A stretch of DNA of 64,000 nt from Chloroflexota bacterium (lineage in GTDB: Bacteria; Chloroflexota; UBA11872): contig JAJDZU010000012.1 in the NCBI GenBank assembly GCA_022824495.1, forward strand, positions 1-64,000, written 5' to 3'. The translations under genes were made by a program, and so were the position numbers. Positions 27,076 to 36,696 of this stretch are shown here, in pieces (within the stretch, counting starts at the first letter, position 1; each line of letters opens with the position of its first letter). Under the pieces are notes generated by a model that was not told where the DNA came from, did no database searches, and was given only the letters and a program-made list of their open reading frames with translations.

Positions 27076-30000
27076 TTACGCGACGGCGACGCTGTCCTTG
27101 CCAAATTGGGCGCTGAGTTCGCCGAGGAGTGATTCGTCGGGCTGGACGGTGTTGGGCCAGCGGAGGCGGGCGGTGGAGCCGTCGGTCTTGACAATGTGGA
27201 GATGCAGGGGCGTTGGGCCTTCGTTGGAGGTCACGGCGGCGTTCAGGCGCTTGAGCAGGTCGAGATCGAAGCTGGGATCGGGGCTGCGGCGGAGCGTGAC
27301 GATAACCAGCGAGGGGGCCGGGCTGTCGGGCGCCGCAGGAACAGGCTCGTCAGCTTCTTGCTCCGGTGGCGCGCCGTTCGCTGTTCCGTTGGATGCGCTG
27401 CGCGGACCGTCGCCGGGTGCGCTGGGCGCGACGACGCTATCCGATCCGTTCGCCGTTCCGCTGGGCGTGGGCTGTTCCGGTGGGTCGGCTGGGGCAGGTG
27501 CATTGGACCCGTTCGCGGCTGCGGTCGGGGGCTCGACGCCGTTATGGTCGGGCGGCGCTTCCGGCTCGTATTTGGCGGAAACTTCAGACGCACCAGTCGT
27601 GGGAGACGGCGCGTCGTCGTCGGCCGCGAGAATGTCCTCGGGTTCAGGTACAGGTTCCGGGATATAGAAATCGGTTGACGATTCGTCTTTGCCGGGCGTC
27701 GGCGGGGCGTCTTCGTTATTGGGCTGTCCGGTCAAGGCCTGGGTGTCGCCGGGCGCCGGCGCCGATGCCTCGCCGTTCGATGAGGCGGCCGACAACGGGT
27801 ACAAGTTGTCAGCCAGCATCCTGGGGGAGGCATCGTCGCCCTCAATACGTCCAGTAGCCAGGACCACGCTGTCGTTACTGAGTTCTGGCGAAATGCGCTG
27901 CCAGATGCGGGGGAAGCAAATCACCTCGATGGCGCCCGGCAGATCCTCGAGCGTTACCGCGCCCATCATCTGACCCTTGCGAGTCATGAACGAGCGCAGG
28001 TTGGAGACGATGCCGCCGATCGTCATTGTCTGGCCGTGATGCGTGTCCTCCAGCTCGTAGATGCGGGCGTCCACGTTGGCGGCGAGCTGTTCGCCGATGG
28101 CCGGGTCGGAGAGAGGGCTGGGGGTGACATAGAGGCCGAGGAGTTCTTTTTCCCAGCGGCGGCGCTCGGCCTCGGCGGCGGCCGGAACGTCGGGGAGTTC
28201 GAGCGCCGGTTCAGTCGACTCCGGCAGCAGCCCGATGCCAAACATGGTCGTCTGCCCCGCGGCCCGGTCTGTCTGAGTTTGCTGGCCGCGCTTCATGGCA
28301 GGTTCCAGCGCTTCCAGCATCGCCTGGCGTTCGCCGAGTTCGTCCAGGGCGCCGACCTTGATCAGCGACTCCCAGGCGCGTTTGGGGGCGCGGCGCAGAT
28401 CGACGCGCTCGCAAGCGTCGGCCAGTGAGCTGAATGGACCGTCTTCCTGCCGTGCCGCCGCGATGGCTTCGACGGCGGCCTCCCCCACGTTCTTGACGGC
28501 CGCCAGCCCGAACACAATGGAGTCACCGCTTGGCTCGAATGTGACGCCGCTCTGGTTGATGTTGGGCGGCAGCACGTTGACGCCGAGTAGTTCGGCCTCC
28601 AGGCGAGTGCTGGCGACCTTGCCGACGTCGCCGGCGTCGGTGTCCAGCAGCGCCGTGAGGAACTGCACGGGGTAGTGAGCCTTGAGCCAGGCGGTCCAGT
28701 AGGCGATGACGGCGTACGAGACGGCGTGGGCCTTGTTGAATCCGTAACCGGCGAACGGCTCAATGAGGGCGAAGATCTCCTCGGCGACCTTGGTTGGAAT
28801 CCCCTCCTGCTCGCAGCGCGACACAAATTTCTCGTGTTCGCTTTGCAGGGCTTCGCGGATCTTCTTGCCGACGGCCCGGCGGAAGTTGTCGGCTTCGTCC
28901 CAGGAATAGCCGGCCAAGTGGCGGGCGATCATAAGCACCTGGTCGGCGTAGACGAGCACGCCGTAGGTTTCGCGGAGGATCGGCTCGAGTCGTTCGTGGA
29001 GGTATTCGGGGGCGGAACGACCGTGCTTGCGGTCGATGTAGGTGGGGATGTTGGCCATGGGGCCGGGACGGTAGAGCGCGATGATGGCGGCTACCTCGCC
29101 GATGCTGGTGGGCGCCAGTTCGCGCAGCGTGCGCGTCATGCCGGCGCCCTCCATCTGGAAGACGCCGACGGTGCGGCCGCGCCGCAGCAACGCGAAGGCC
29201 TTGTCGTCGTCCAGGGGGATGTCCTGGGGCGCCAGCGCCTGGCCGGTGGCCCGCTCCACGAGCCGCAGGGCGTGCTGGATGGTGCGGAAGTTGGAGAGAC
29301 CCAGGACGTCCAGTTGGAGCAGGCCGATTTTCTCGATGGTCTGGAAGGTGAACTGCGCCACCGGCCGGCCTTCGGCGGATCGCGTGAGCGGCACGTGCTC
29401 CTGCAGGGGGTCCCGAGACACCACAAGCCCGGCCGCGTGGGTGGACGCGTGACGGGCGACGCCCTCGATTCGGCGTGCCGAGTCCAACAGGCGACGGACG
29501 GCGTCGTCCTGCTGGTAGAGGCTCTTGAGCTCTTCGACCTCGTCCAGCGAACGGCCGATGGTGTAGGGGTCGACGGGATTGACCGGAATGAGCTTTGCGA
29601 CGCGGTCGGTGAGGCCGTATTCCATGCCGAGGACGCGGCCCACATCGCGTACGGCGGCGCGGGCGGCTAGCGTTCCGAAGGTGACGATCTGGGCCACGTG
29701 GTCCGCGCCGAAGCGCCGGATCATGTACTCGATGACTTCGTCGCGCCGGTCGCTGGGGAAGTCCATGTCGACGTCGGGCATGGAGCCCTTGCGGCCAATG
29801 GTGAGGAAGCGCTCGAAGATGATGTCGTGCTGGACCGGGTCGATGTCGGACATGTCGGTGGCGAAGGCGACCAGGCTGCCGTTCACGGAGCCGCGGGGGG
29901 CGGTCAACATGCCCTGGTCTCGTGCGAAGGCGAAGATTTCGCGCACCAGCAGCAGGTACTCGCCAAAGTCAGTCTGGTCGATGACGTCGAGTTCGTAGGC

Positions 30001-30960
30001 CAGGCGTTCGTGGTACCTGGCGTCGGCATTCGGGATGCGACGGGCCAGGCCCTGGGTAGCAAGTTCGGCCAGGTGCGACTTGACGGTGAGGCCGTTCGGG
30101 ACTTCGACCGAAGGCATGGCAATGCGGCCGAATGGCAGGTCGAGATTGCAGCGCTCGGCAATGGCCACGGTGTTGGCCAGGGCGTCGGGTTGGTCGTCGA
30201 AGCCCTGGGCCATCTCCTCGGGAGACTTGAGGTGCCACTCGCCCTCCATGCGCATGCGATCGGCGTCGGCGACGAGACTGCCGGTCTGGATGCAGAGCAG
30301 GATGTCGTGGGCGTCCTTGTCGTCCGGGGTGAGGTAGTGGACGTCGTTGGAGGCGACCAGCGGTAGACCCAGGCCGCCAGCCAACTCGATGATCCCCTGC
30401 GCCAGGGGTTCCTGGTCGGGCAGGCCCGGGCGCTGGATCTCGAGGTAGTAGTTCTCCGGGCCGAACGTGTCGGCGTGCCAGCGGGCCACCTCTTCGGAGC
30501 GGGCCAGGTTGCCGGAAGAGACCGCTCGCGACAGTTCGCTCGAAGGGCAGCCGGAGAGACAGATCAGGCCCTCGGCGTGGGCCGCCAGGAGTTCACGGTC
30601 CACGCGCGGCTTGTAGTAGAAGCCGTCGAGGCTGGCCCGCGAGACCAGGCGCACCAGGTTGCGGTAGCCGGTGAGGTTGCGGGCAAGCAACGTGAGGTGG
30701 AAGGAGCGGCGGTCGAGGGCGGGGTCGCGGTCGGTGTGGGAGCGGGGGGCGACGTAGACCTCGCAGCCGATGATGGGGCGGACGCCCTTTTCGCGGGCAG
30801 CCAGGTAGAAGTCGGCGGCGGCGTACATGGCGCCGTGGTCGGTGATCGCGACCGAGTCCATGCCGAGCGCGGCGGTGCGCTCAATGAGGTCGGGGATCCG
30901 GCAGAAGCCATCGAGCAGGCTGAATTCGCTGTGGACGTGGAGGTGGGCGAATCCGGCCAA
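27076..30960 (-). CDS. dnaE: DNA polymerase III alpha subunit
   Basis: This is the replicative polymerase, 1294 aa. The N-terminal PHP domain has HLHVHSEFSLLDG and ITDHGAMYA. The polymerase active site has PDVDMDF at 395-401, with the third Asp in LDVLGLSNF. The finger and beta-binding regions follow, then an OB fold (MTIGGIVSNLR). Unusually, about 160 residues of Pro/Ala/Gly/acidic linker (about 1057-1215) separate the OB fold from the C-terminal domain. TTG 30960 is chosen because GAGGAG lies about 7 nt upstream and the PHP begins at once; the frame to 31032 adds unlikely residues. Confidence 0.95.
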   Translation of the reverse strand: MAGFAHLHVHSEFSLLDGFCRIPDLIERTAALGMDSVAITDHGAMYAAADFYLAAREKGVRPIIGCEVYVAPRSHTDRDPALDRRSFHLTLLARNLTGYRNLVRLVSRASLDGFYYKPRVDRELLAAHAEGLICLSGCPSSELSRAVSSGNLARSEEVARWHADTFGPENYYLEIQRPGLPDQEPLAQGIIELAGGLGLPLVASNDVHYLTPDDKDAHDILLCIQTGSLVADADRMRMEGEWHLKSPEEMAQGFDDQPDALANTVAIAERCNLDLPFGRIAMPSVEVPNGLTVKSHLAELATQGLARRIPNADARYHERLAYELDVIDQTDFGEYLLLVREIFAFARDQGMLTAPRGSVNGSLVAFATDMSDIDPVQHDIIFERFLTIGRKGSMPDVDMDFPSDRRDEVIEYMIRRFGADHVAQIVTFGTLAARAAVRDVGRVLGMEYGLTDRVAKLIPVNPVDPYTIGRSLDEVEELKSLYQQDDAVRRLLDSARRIEGVARHASTHAAGLVVSRDPLQEHVPLTRSAEGRPVAQFTFQTIEKIGLLQLDVLGLSNFRTIQHALRLVERATGQALAPQDIPLDDDKAFALLRRGRTVGVFQMEGAGMTRTLRELAPTSIGEVAAIIALYRPGPMANIPTYIDRKHGRSAPEYLHERLEPILRETYGVLVYADQVLMIARHLAGYSWDEADNFRRAVGKKIREALQSEHEKFVSRCEQEGIPTKVAEEIFALIEPFAGYGFNKAHAVSYAVIAYWTAWLKAHYPVQFLTALLDTDAGDVGKVASTRLEAELLGVNVLPPNINQSGVTFEPSGDSIVFGLAAVKNVGEAAVEAIAAARQEDGPFSSLADACERVDLRRAPKRAWESLIKVGALDELGERQAMLEALEPAMKRGQQTQTDRAAGQTTMFGIGLLPESTEPALELPDVPAAAEAERRRWEKELLGLYVTPSPLSDPAIGEQLAANVDARIYELEDTHHGQTMTIGGIVSNLRSFMTRKGQMMGAVTLEDLPGAIEVICFPRIWQRISPELSNDSVVLATGRIEGDDASPRMLADNLYPLSAASSNGEASAPAPGDTQALTGQPNNEDAPPTPGKDESSTDFYIPEPVPEPEDILAADDDAPSPTTGASEVSAKYEPEAPPDHNGVEPPTAAANGSNAPAPADPPEQPTPSGTANGSDSVVAPSAPGDGPRSASNGTANGAPPEQEADEPVPAAPDSPAPSLVIVTLRRSPDPSFDLDLLKRLNAAVTSNEGPTPLHLHIVKTDGSTARLRWPNTVQPDESLLGELSAQFGKDSVAVA

Positions 30961-31089
30961 ACGTGCGCTCCTCAGGTGATGGCCAATTCTAGGTTTTGGC
31001 GGGAGATTCGGACAAACAAGCGGTGCCCGCAAGGGACGGCTGCCTATACTGGCGGGGCGAGCGAGCGGCGCCGAAGCGCAGAGGCCGGT

Positions 31090-31305
31090 ATGCCACTTGA
31101 AGTGTGGATCATCTTCACGGCGCTGGTGGTGGCGGCGGTGTTGCTGTTACCGCGCATCCTGCCGCCGACTGGACCTATTTGCACGCGTTGCGAGGGAACC
31201 GGGGCGGTCAATGAGCGCTGGCCGGATCCGTCCAAGCCCGGCGGTTGGCACGAGTTGAGCGGGAAGTGCCCGAAGTGCGACGGCAAGGGGCGGCTGCGTC
31301 GCTGA
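31090..31305 (+). CDS. small membrane protein with DnaJ-type zinc finger
   Basis: The 71-aa product has an N-terminal transmembrane helix (about 4-24) and two CxxCxGxG-type pairs, CTRCEGTG and CPKCDGKG, as in the DnaJ central domain, so it should bind one zinc ion on the cytosolic side or just outside. The role is unknown. It is divergent from dnaE and 65 bp upstream of an MFS gene. Confidence 0.8.
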   Translation: MPLEVWIIFTALVVAAVLLLPRILPPTGPICTRCEGTGAVNERWPDPSKPGGWHELSGKCPKCDGKGRLRR

Positions 31306-31370
31306 GGCGCTGAGGCCGGGCCCCGTTTGGGCTTCGGCACGAATGCCACTGGCAGCGCCCAACCACTGAC

Positions 31371-32567
31371 GTGCGCCATCTGAACATTCTCGGCGGGCGC
31401 GACATTCCGCCGTTCGCCTGGCTGGCCGTGGCCGCTTTCGGGTTTGGCCTGGCCTTTTCGATCTTCATCACCGTTTCCACCAATTTCCTGGTGGAGGAAA
31501 TCGGGATCCGGCCCAGCGAGCTGGGCATGCTGGAGACCATTCGCGAGGTCCCCGGCCTATTAACGATCGTGATGGGCGCGGCGCTGATGACGATCGCCGA
31601 GCCGGTGGTGGGCGCCGCGGCGCTGTTGCTGCTCTGTATCGGCTACGTCAACTACTTTCACGTGGAGTCGATGGAGGTTCTGATTATCTTCTCGCTGACG
31701 CAGAGCATCGGGTTTCACCTGTGGTGGCCGGTGGCCAACACAATTGCGTTGCGGCTGAGCACTGTCGATACGCAGGGGCGGCGGATTGGGCAGTTGCGGT
31801 CGCTGATGGCGGGGGCGCAGTTGATTGGCATCCTGGTGGTTCTGCTGGCCGTGACGGTGCTGGCGACCGGCATCCGGCCGCTGTTTCTGCTGTCGGGCGG
31901 CGTGGCGGCGCTGGCGGCGCTGGCGGTGTGGCAGCTGCGCTCGATGGGGAAGATCGGGCAGCCGCCCAGGATCGTCTTGCGTCGGAGTTACTGGCTGTAC
32001 TACGCGTTGACGTTTCTGGATGGCGGGCGGCGCCATATCTTTATGACGTTCGCAATCTTCCTGCTGGTTGACAGTTACGGCGTGTCGGTGCGAACGATCA
32101 CGATCCTGGCGCTGATCAACAGCATGGTGTCAATCGGCGGCGCCTATGTGTTTGGCCGGCTGATCGACCGGGTCGGCGAGCGGCCGATCCTGGTGATTGC
32201 GTTTGGCGCTTTGGCGGCGATATTTGTGGGTTACGCCGTGGTGCCGTGGCTGGGCGTGCTATTTGTGCTGTACATCCTGGACCACCTGTTTTTCAGTGCG
32301 GAGGTGGGGATTACGACGTACCTGCGAAGAATCCTGGTGACGCCGGATGATTTGCGACCGAGCCTGGTGGCAGGCCAGACGATGAATCACGTGGCGGCGG
32401 TGGCGCTGCCGGTGACGGGCGGGATTCTCTGGGAGGCCTTCGGGCACCAGGTGCCATTTATCGGCGGGGCGGTGCTGGCGGTGCTGGCGCTGATTCTGAG
32501 CACGCTCGTGCGCCGCAAGGGGGACGTGCCGGTTGACGCGCCGGCGGCCGCCTCAGCGGGTTCGTAG
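31371..32567 (+). CDS. MFS transporter
   Basis: The 398-aa product has about 12 transmembrane helices with the RxxGxR-type loop signals of the major facilitator family (for example RLIDRVGERPILV between helices 8 and 9). The start is GTG 31371. The substrate cannot be read. It converges with the parvulin gene, 33 bp apart. Confidence 0.85.
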   Translation: MRHLNILGGRDIPPFAWLAVAAFGFGLAFSIFITVSTNFLVEEIGIRPSELGMLETIREVPGLLTIVMGAALMTIAEPVVGAAALLLLCIGYVNYFHVESMEVLIIFSLTQSIGFHLWWPVANTIALRLSTVDTQGRRIGQLRSLMAGAQLIGILVVLLAVTVLATGIRPLFLLSGGVAALAALAVWQLRSMGKIGQPPRIVLRRSYWLYYALTFLDGGRRHIFMTFAIFLLVDSYGVSVRTITILALINSMVSIGGAYVFGRLIDRVGERPILVIAFGALAAIFVGYAVVPWLGVLFVLYILDHLFFSAEVGITTYLRRILVTPDDLRPSLVAGQTMNHVAAVALPVTGGILWEAFGHQVPFIGGAVLAVLALILSTLVRRKGDVPVDAPAAASAGS

Positions 32568-32600
32568 GCCACCAGGAGGCGGGGCTACTAGGCCAGACGC

Positions 32601-33707
32601 CTAGCGCCGAGTGGCCCAGTCGATGATTTCAGGCGTGAGCAGGAACTCGACCTCGGCGGTGGTGCGCAGGGCCTGGAGCCAGTTGTCGTAGGTGACCTGG
32701 CGGCGGCGTTCGGCTGTCGCGGGGTCGAGTTCGCGCGACGACGAGACTTCATGAACCTGGATCACGTGCCAGCCCTGCGCGGTGGGTACGGGTTTGCCGC
32801 GGGCGCCCGGCCGAAGAGCGAAGGCGGCTTCGTCCCAGGCGTCGGGCATGAGGCCGCGGGGGAGCCAGCCGAGATCGCCGCCCTGGGTGGCGCTGGCTGC
32901 GTCGGTTGATTGCTGTTCGGCGATCAGGGCGAATGGCTGGAGGGCATCGAGTTGGGCGATGACGGTTTCGGCCTCTTCCTCGGTCGCGACGACAACCTGG
33001 GAAGCCCTGACCTGGGGTGGCGCGGGGTCAAGTCTCTGCGCCAGGTGATCGGCGACTGCCTCGGCCAAGGCCCGGTCGGAGATGAAGCTGCGAATAGAGT
33101 CTTCGTCGAGCCGGGTTTGGTCGCGGATCTCGGAAAACGCGTCGTTGAAGTTGAACTCGTCGTCCACCTCGCCTGGGCCGCGCACGAACTCGTTGAGCGC
33201 TGCGTCGATAGCGGCGTCGTCCACGGAGACGCCGAGGGCGGATGCTTCGGACCGCATGAGAATCGTGTTGGTGAGTTCGGTTACAGCGCTGATGGTGAGT
33301 GCGGAGAGTTGCGCCTGGGGGTGATTGGGGTCGCGGGGATCGGCGGAGGTTGGCGCGTTGGCGAGCTCGCGACTTAGCTCGAACCGGCGGAAGGCCAGGA
33401 AGTCGGCGTAGCGAGAAGATGGAATCGGCTCGCCGTTAACGGAACTAACGGGCTCCGCGGGCCGAATCACGAGTTCGCCGTAGAGCGCTACGCCGATCAG
33501 GGCACTTACGACCGAGAGGATCAGGATGGCGGCAACGGCCACGATCTTGGCGGCAGCGGCCGCGCGCTGGGCGCGAGTTAGCTCGCGCCAGTCGCGAACC
33601 GAGTTCGGGACATCGCGCCAGCGGACGTGCGCCTGGACAGGCCTGCGCGCCGCGCGCCGCCGGTCGCGCTGGGCGCGGCGGCGTTGGGCCCTGGTGCGCG
33701 GGGGCAT
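32601..33707 (-). CDS. membrane-anchored parvulin-type peptidyl-prolyl isomerase
   Basis: The 368-aa product has a basic N-terminus, one transmembrane segment (about 52-78), a SurA/PrsA-like helical chaperone region starting with VSSVNGEPIPSSRYADF, and a rotamase domain around residues 235-330 (VRASQVVV...GGDLGWLPRGLMPDAWDEAAFAL...GWHVIQV). It should fold exported proteins at the outer face of the membrane. It lies just downstream of rpsR in the same direction but is unlikely to be functionally linked. Confidence 0.87.
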   Translation of the reverse strand: MPPRTRAQRRRAQRDRRRAARRPVQAHVRWRDVPNSVRDWRELTRAQRAAAAAKIVAVAAILILSVVSALIGVALYGELVIRPAEPVSSVNGEPIPSSRYADFLAFRRFELSRELANAPTSADPRDPNHPQAQLSALTISAVTELTNTILMRSEASALGVSVDDAAIDAALNEFVRGPGEVDDEFNFNDAFSEIRDQTRLDEDSIRSFISDRALAEAVADHLAQRLDPAPPQVRASQVVVATEEEAETVIAQLDALQPFALIAEQQSTDAASATQGGDLGWLPRGLMPDAWDEAAFALRPGARGKPVPTAQGWHVIQVHEVSSSRELDPATAERRRQVTYDNWLQALRTTAEVEFLLTPEIIDWATRR

Positions 33708-33725
33708 CCGCGCGGCTGCCGGAGG

Positions 33726-34130
33726 CTAGCCGCGGAGGCGGCGCCGCACGATGTAGGGCAGCAGCCCCAGGTAGCGGGCGCGCTTGATGGCGATTGCCAG
33801 CTTGCGCTGGTTCTTGGCTGTTATCCCGGTCTTGCGGCGTGACTCAATGCGGCCGCTGTCGGCAATAAAGCGTCGCAGCAATTGGGAGTTCTTGTAGTCG
33901 ATTGGCTCGCCGGTCTGCTTGAAGTAGTCGCCACGACGCCGGAATCCGCGTCCACGGCCGCGACCTCGACCACGCCCACCACCGCCGCGTGGGCCACCGC
34001 CTCCGCGCGGCCCGCCACCACGAGGGCCGCCGTCCCCACGGGACCCACTGCCGCGCGGAGCTTCGCTCGCCGCGCCGCTGGCGGGCTCTTGGGTCGTTGC
34101 TTCCTGGGTTGGCTGGCCGTCCTGGGTCAT
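33726..34130 (-). CDS. rpsR: 30S ribosomal protein S18 with RGG-rich N-terminal extension
   Basis: The last ~72 residues are ordinary S18 ([19 protein letters not shown], then [17 protein letters not shown] and [21 protein letters not shown]). In front is an unusual ~62-residue extension with Gly/Arg repeats ([26 protein letters not shown]), which should be disordered and RNA-binding. The zinc-binding Cys of some S18 proteins is absent. The order rpsF-ssb-rpsR on the minus strand is the conserved operon. The start is ATG 34130. Confidence 0.95.
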   Translation of the reverse strand: MTQDGQPTQEATTQEPASGAASEAPRGSGSRGDGGPRGGGPRGGGGPRGGGGRGRGRGRGRGFRRRGDYFKQTGEPIDYKNSQLLRRFIADSGRIESRRKTGITAKNQRKLAIAIKRARYLGLLPYIVRRRLRG

Positions 34131-34156
34131 TGAGCTTGTTCCTGTTTCACGCGCCG

Positions 34157-34639
34157 TCAGAACGGCAGGTCATCGGGGCTGATTTCGTCGTCCTGGGCCG
34201 CTGAGCGTCCGGCAGCTTGTCCACCAGCATAGCCGCCGCGCTGGCCATCGTAGTCGTCGCGCTGGGCGCTATCCTCACGACCGCCCAGCATGATCATTTC
34301 CTGGGCGACGAGCTCGGTTGTTGTGCGCTCGTTGCCCTCGCGGTCCTGCCACGTGCGGGTGGCCAAGCGGCCTTCGACATAGACCTTGGAACCGCGGCGC
34401 AGGTACTCGTTGGCTATCTCGGCCAGACGAGTCCAGGCGACTACGCGGAACCACTCCGTTTCCTCCCGCATCTCGCCGTCACGCGACTGCCAACTGCGGC
34501 TGACCGCGACGGAGAAGTTGGTGACGGGCGTGCCACCCTGGGTAAAACGCATCTCCGGATCGCGCCCCAGGTTGCCGATGATCTGCACACGATTGAGTCC
34601 TCGCGAGCGACCGCGGCGCTGCCCGCTTTGGTCGGTCAC
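34157..34639 (-). CDS. ssb: single-stranded DNA-binding protein
   Basis: The 160-aa product has an N-terminal OB fold ([52 protein letters not shown]) and a flexible Gly-rich tail ending in the acidic DDLPF that recruits replication proteins. The start overlaps the rpsF stop in ATGA (34636-34639), and rpsR follows 26 bp later. It is part of the rpsF-ssb-rpsR operon. Confidence 0.96.
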   Translation of the reverse strand: MTDQSGQRRGRSRGLNRVQIIGNLGRDPEMRFTQGGTPVTNFSVAVSRSWQSRDGEMREETEWFRVVAWTRLAEIANEYLRRGSKVYVEGRLATRTWQDREGNERTTTELVAQEMIMLGGREDSAQRDDYDGQRGGYAGGQAAGRSAAQDDEISPDDLPF

Positions 34640-34968
34640 CGATGAAGCTCAGCCAGTTGCTTGGCCTCGTAGGCGGCGACTTCGGGGTCTTCGGCAACGA
34701 TGAGGAAACGGGTGACGTCTTCGACGAGGCGCAGAGAACTCTCGAGTTCACCGATGTTGGCGGGGTCGATGGTGAATTTGAGGAGGACGTAGTGGCCTTC
34801 GCGCTGTTTCTTGATGGGGTAGGCGAACTTGCGGCGGCCCCAGGTGTTGGCGGTGTCGACCTCGCCGCCGTGCGCGCTGATACGTTCGGTTACGGCGTCG
34901 ATGTGGGCGGCGGTGAGTTCGGGGACTTGCTCGACTCCGTAGATCACCACGAGCTCGTAGTTGCGCAC
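34636..34968 (-). CDS. rpsF: 30S ribosomal protein S6
   Basis: The 110-aa product starts VRNYELVVIYGVEQVPEL and has the family segments GRRKFAYPIKKQREGHYVLLKF. GTG 34968 is chosen because the S6 fold begins there; the open frame continues to 35163 without similarity. It is first in the rpsF-ssb-rpsR operon, whose promoter should lie between 34969 and the divergent hydrolase at 35084. Confidence 0.95.
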   Translation of the reverse strand: MRNYELVVIYGVEQVPELTAAHIDAVTERISAHGGEVDTANTWGRRKFAYPIKKQREGHYVLLKFTIDPANIGELESSLRLVEDVTRFLIVAEDPEVAAYEAKQLAELHR

Positions 34969-35083
34969 AGGCGGATTGTTCTCAATGGGTGGTTTGCGTC
35001 GCGCAACGGCAGGCCCGGCGCGACGGGCTGCGAAGCTGCAGCCTAGCATAGGGAGAGGAAGTGTCGACCCTGGGAGATTCTGC

Positions 35084-36013
35084 GTGAGAAAGCTGGCGCT
35101 AGCAGCGGCAGTGGCGGCGGCCTGGTTCGCCTTTCGCGGGCGTCCGGAGCCGTATGACATCACCGATCACTTGGAGGACGGTCACCGCACACCGCTGCGT
35201 GAGGGCCGCGTGTATAGCCGCAGCTTTGGCGCCGGACCGGACCTGGTGCTGCTGCCAGGATTCGCCGGCAATTCACAGACCTGGGAGTTTGTTACGCCGG
35301 CACTGGCGCGCGAATACCGGGTTCACTGGCTGGATCCGCTGGGGCATGGCCTTTCCGACAAGCCGGCGGATGCGAGGTATAACGGCGAGGCGCAGGCGGA
35401 CCGACTGCGGGAGTGGCTGGACGAGCATCAGCTATCGCAAGTTGTCCTGGCGGCAAGCTCGGCCGGCGCGCAGGCGGCGGTGTCACTGGCCGCAATGCAC
35501 CCGGAGCGCGTGCTTGGCCTGCTGCTGGTCGATCCGTTCCTGGTCGCGGGCCGGTACATCCGTTACTCGCTCAAGCTGGGGAAGTTGGCCCCGGCACTGT
35601 CAGCGGCGATGGCCCGGCGACTGTATGCGCAACGCTGGTACGTGCGGACGGGGCAGATGCTGGGACGCTACAACGCCTGGGCTACGACGGAGTCTGACGT
35701 GGACCGGCAGTATCTGCCGTACGGAAGCCCCGGGTTTTTCGAAGCGCTGCCGGCGATGCTGCGGGGAGTGGATCCATCGGACTATGAGGGCGCCATTGCC
35801 GCGACGCGGTGTCCGGTGCTGCTGGTTTGGGGGGAGGCGGACCGAACGGCGGCTTCGTCGCAGGCGGAAGCGCTGGCCGGGCAGTTTCCCGACGCGGAGA
35901 TTCGGATCGTCCGCCAGGCAGGACACTTGGTGCAGGAAGAGCGGCCGGAGGAGTTGCTGGCGCTGGCGCGGCCGTTCCTGGAGCGGGTGACGAAGGCGGC
36001 CGCGACGGCGTGA
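35084..36013 (+). CDS. alpha/beta hydrolase
   Basis: The 309-aa product has an N-terminal hydrophobic segment (about residues 3-20) and an alpha/beta hydrolase fold: LLPGFAGNSQTWEFV (oxyanion region), nucleophile Ser in LAASSAGA (Ala replaces the first Gly of GxSxG), Asp in WGEADRTA, and His in RQAGHLVQEE. Its target ester or amide is unknown. GTG 35084 follows GGGAG at 35072-35076 by 7 nt. Its stop overlaps the next start (GTGA at 36010-36013), so it is coupled to a uracil-DNA glycosylase gene. Confidence 0.85.
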   Translation: MRKLALAAAVAAAWFAFRGRPEPYDITDHLEDGHRTPLREGRVYSRSFGAGPDLVLLPGFAGNSQTWEFVTPALAREYRVHWLDPLGHGLSDKPADARYNGEAQADRLREWLDEHQLSQVVLAASSAGAQAAVSLAAMHPERVLGLLLVDPFLVAGRYIRYSLKLGKLAPALSAAMARRLYAQRWYVRTGQMLGRYNAWATTESDVDRQYLPYGSPGFFEALPAMLRGVDPSDYEGAIAATRCPVLLVWGEADRTAASSQAEALAGQFPDAEIRIVRQAGHLVQEERPEELLALARPFLERVTKAAATA

Positions 36014-36696
36014 GCGAACTGGCGGCGCTGGCCGGGCGGATTCATGGCTGTCGCCGGTGTCCGCGGTTGGTTAGCTGGCGGGAAGAGGCGGCGCGGACGA
36101 AGCGGGCAGCGTATCGCGGCGAGACGTATTGGGGTCGGCCGGTTGCCGGGTTTGGCGATCCGGAGGCTCGGGTGCTGCTGGTGGGGCTGGCGCCGGCGGC
36201 GCATGGGGGGAACCGGACCGGGCGGGTGTTTACGGGGGATAGGTCGGGGGATTTCCTGTTTGGGGCGCTGCATCGCGCGGGGTTTGCGAACCAGGCAGAG
36301 AGCCGGAACCGGAGTGACGGGCTGGAACTGCGCGATGCGTTTGTGACGGCGATCGTGCGGTGCGCGCCGCCGGCGAATCGACCGTCGGCGGAGGAGCGCG
36401 CGGAGTGCCAGCGGTGGCTGGAGGCCGAGTTGGATCTGTTGGCGAATGCTCGAGTGGCCGTGGCGCTGGGTGGGGAAGCGTGGCGGCAGTTGCTGCGGGT
36501 GTTCAGGGATCGGGGACTGCCGGTGCCTCGGCCGGCGCCGAAGTTTGGGCATGGGATGGAAGCGGCGATTGGGGAGTGGACGTTGCTGGGGGCGTATCAC
36601 CCGAGTCAGCAGAACACGTTCACGGGGCGGCTGACGCCGCCGATGTTGGATGCGGTGCTGGATCGAGCGCGGGAGTTGGCTGCGACTTCAGCTTGA
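36010..36696 (+). CDS. uracil-DNA glycosylase family 5 (UdgB-like)
   Basis: The 228-aa product excises uracil (and often hypoxanthine) from DNA. Family 5 marks are present: HGCRRCPRL supplying two of four [4Fe-4S] cysteines, GLAPAAHGGNRTGRVFTGD, IVRCAPPAN and ECQRWL supplying the other two, and the late motif HPSQQNTFTG. GTG 36010 overlaps the upstream hydrolase stop. The 9-bp overlap with the downstream convergent ABC gene at 36688 suggests the last codons are shared. Confidence 0.88.
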   Translation: MSELAALAGRIHGCRRCPRLVSWREEAARTKRAAYRGETYWGRPVAGFGDPEARVLLVGLAPAAHGGNRTGRVFTGDRSGDFLFGALHRAGFANQAESRNRSDGLELRDAFVTAIVRCAPPANRPSAEERAECQRWLEAELDLLANARVAVALGGEAWRQLLRVFRDRGLPVPRPAPKFGHGMEAAIGEWTLLGAYHPSQQNTFTGRLTPPMLDAVLDRARELAATSA

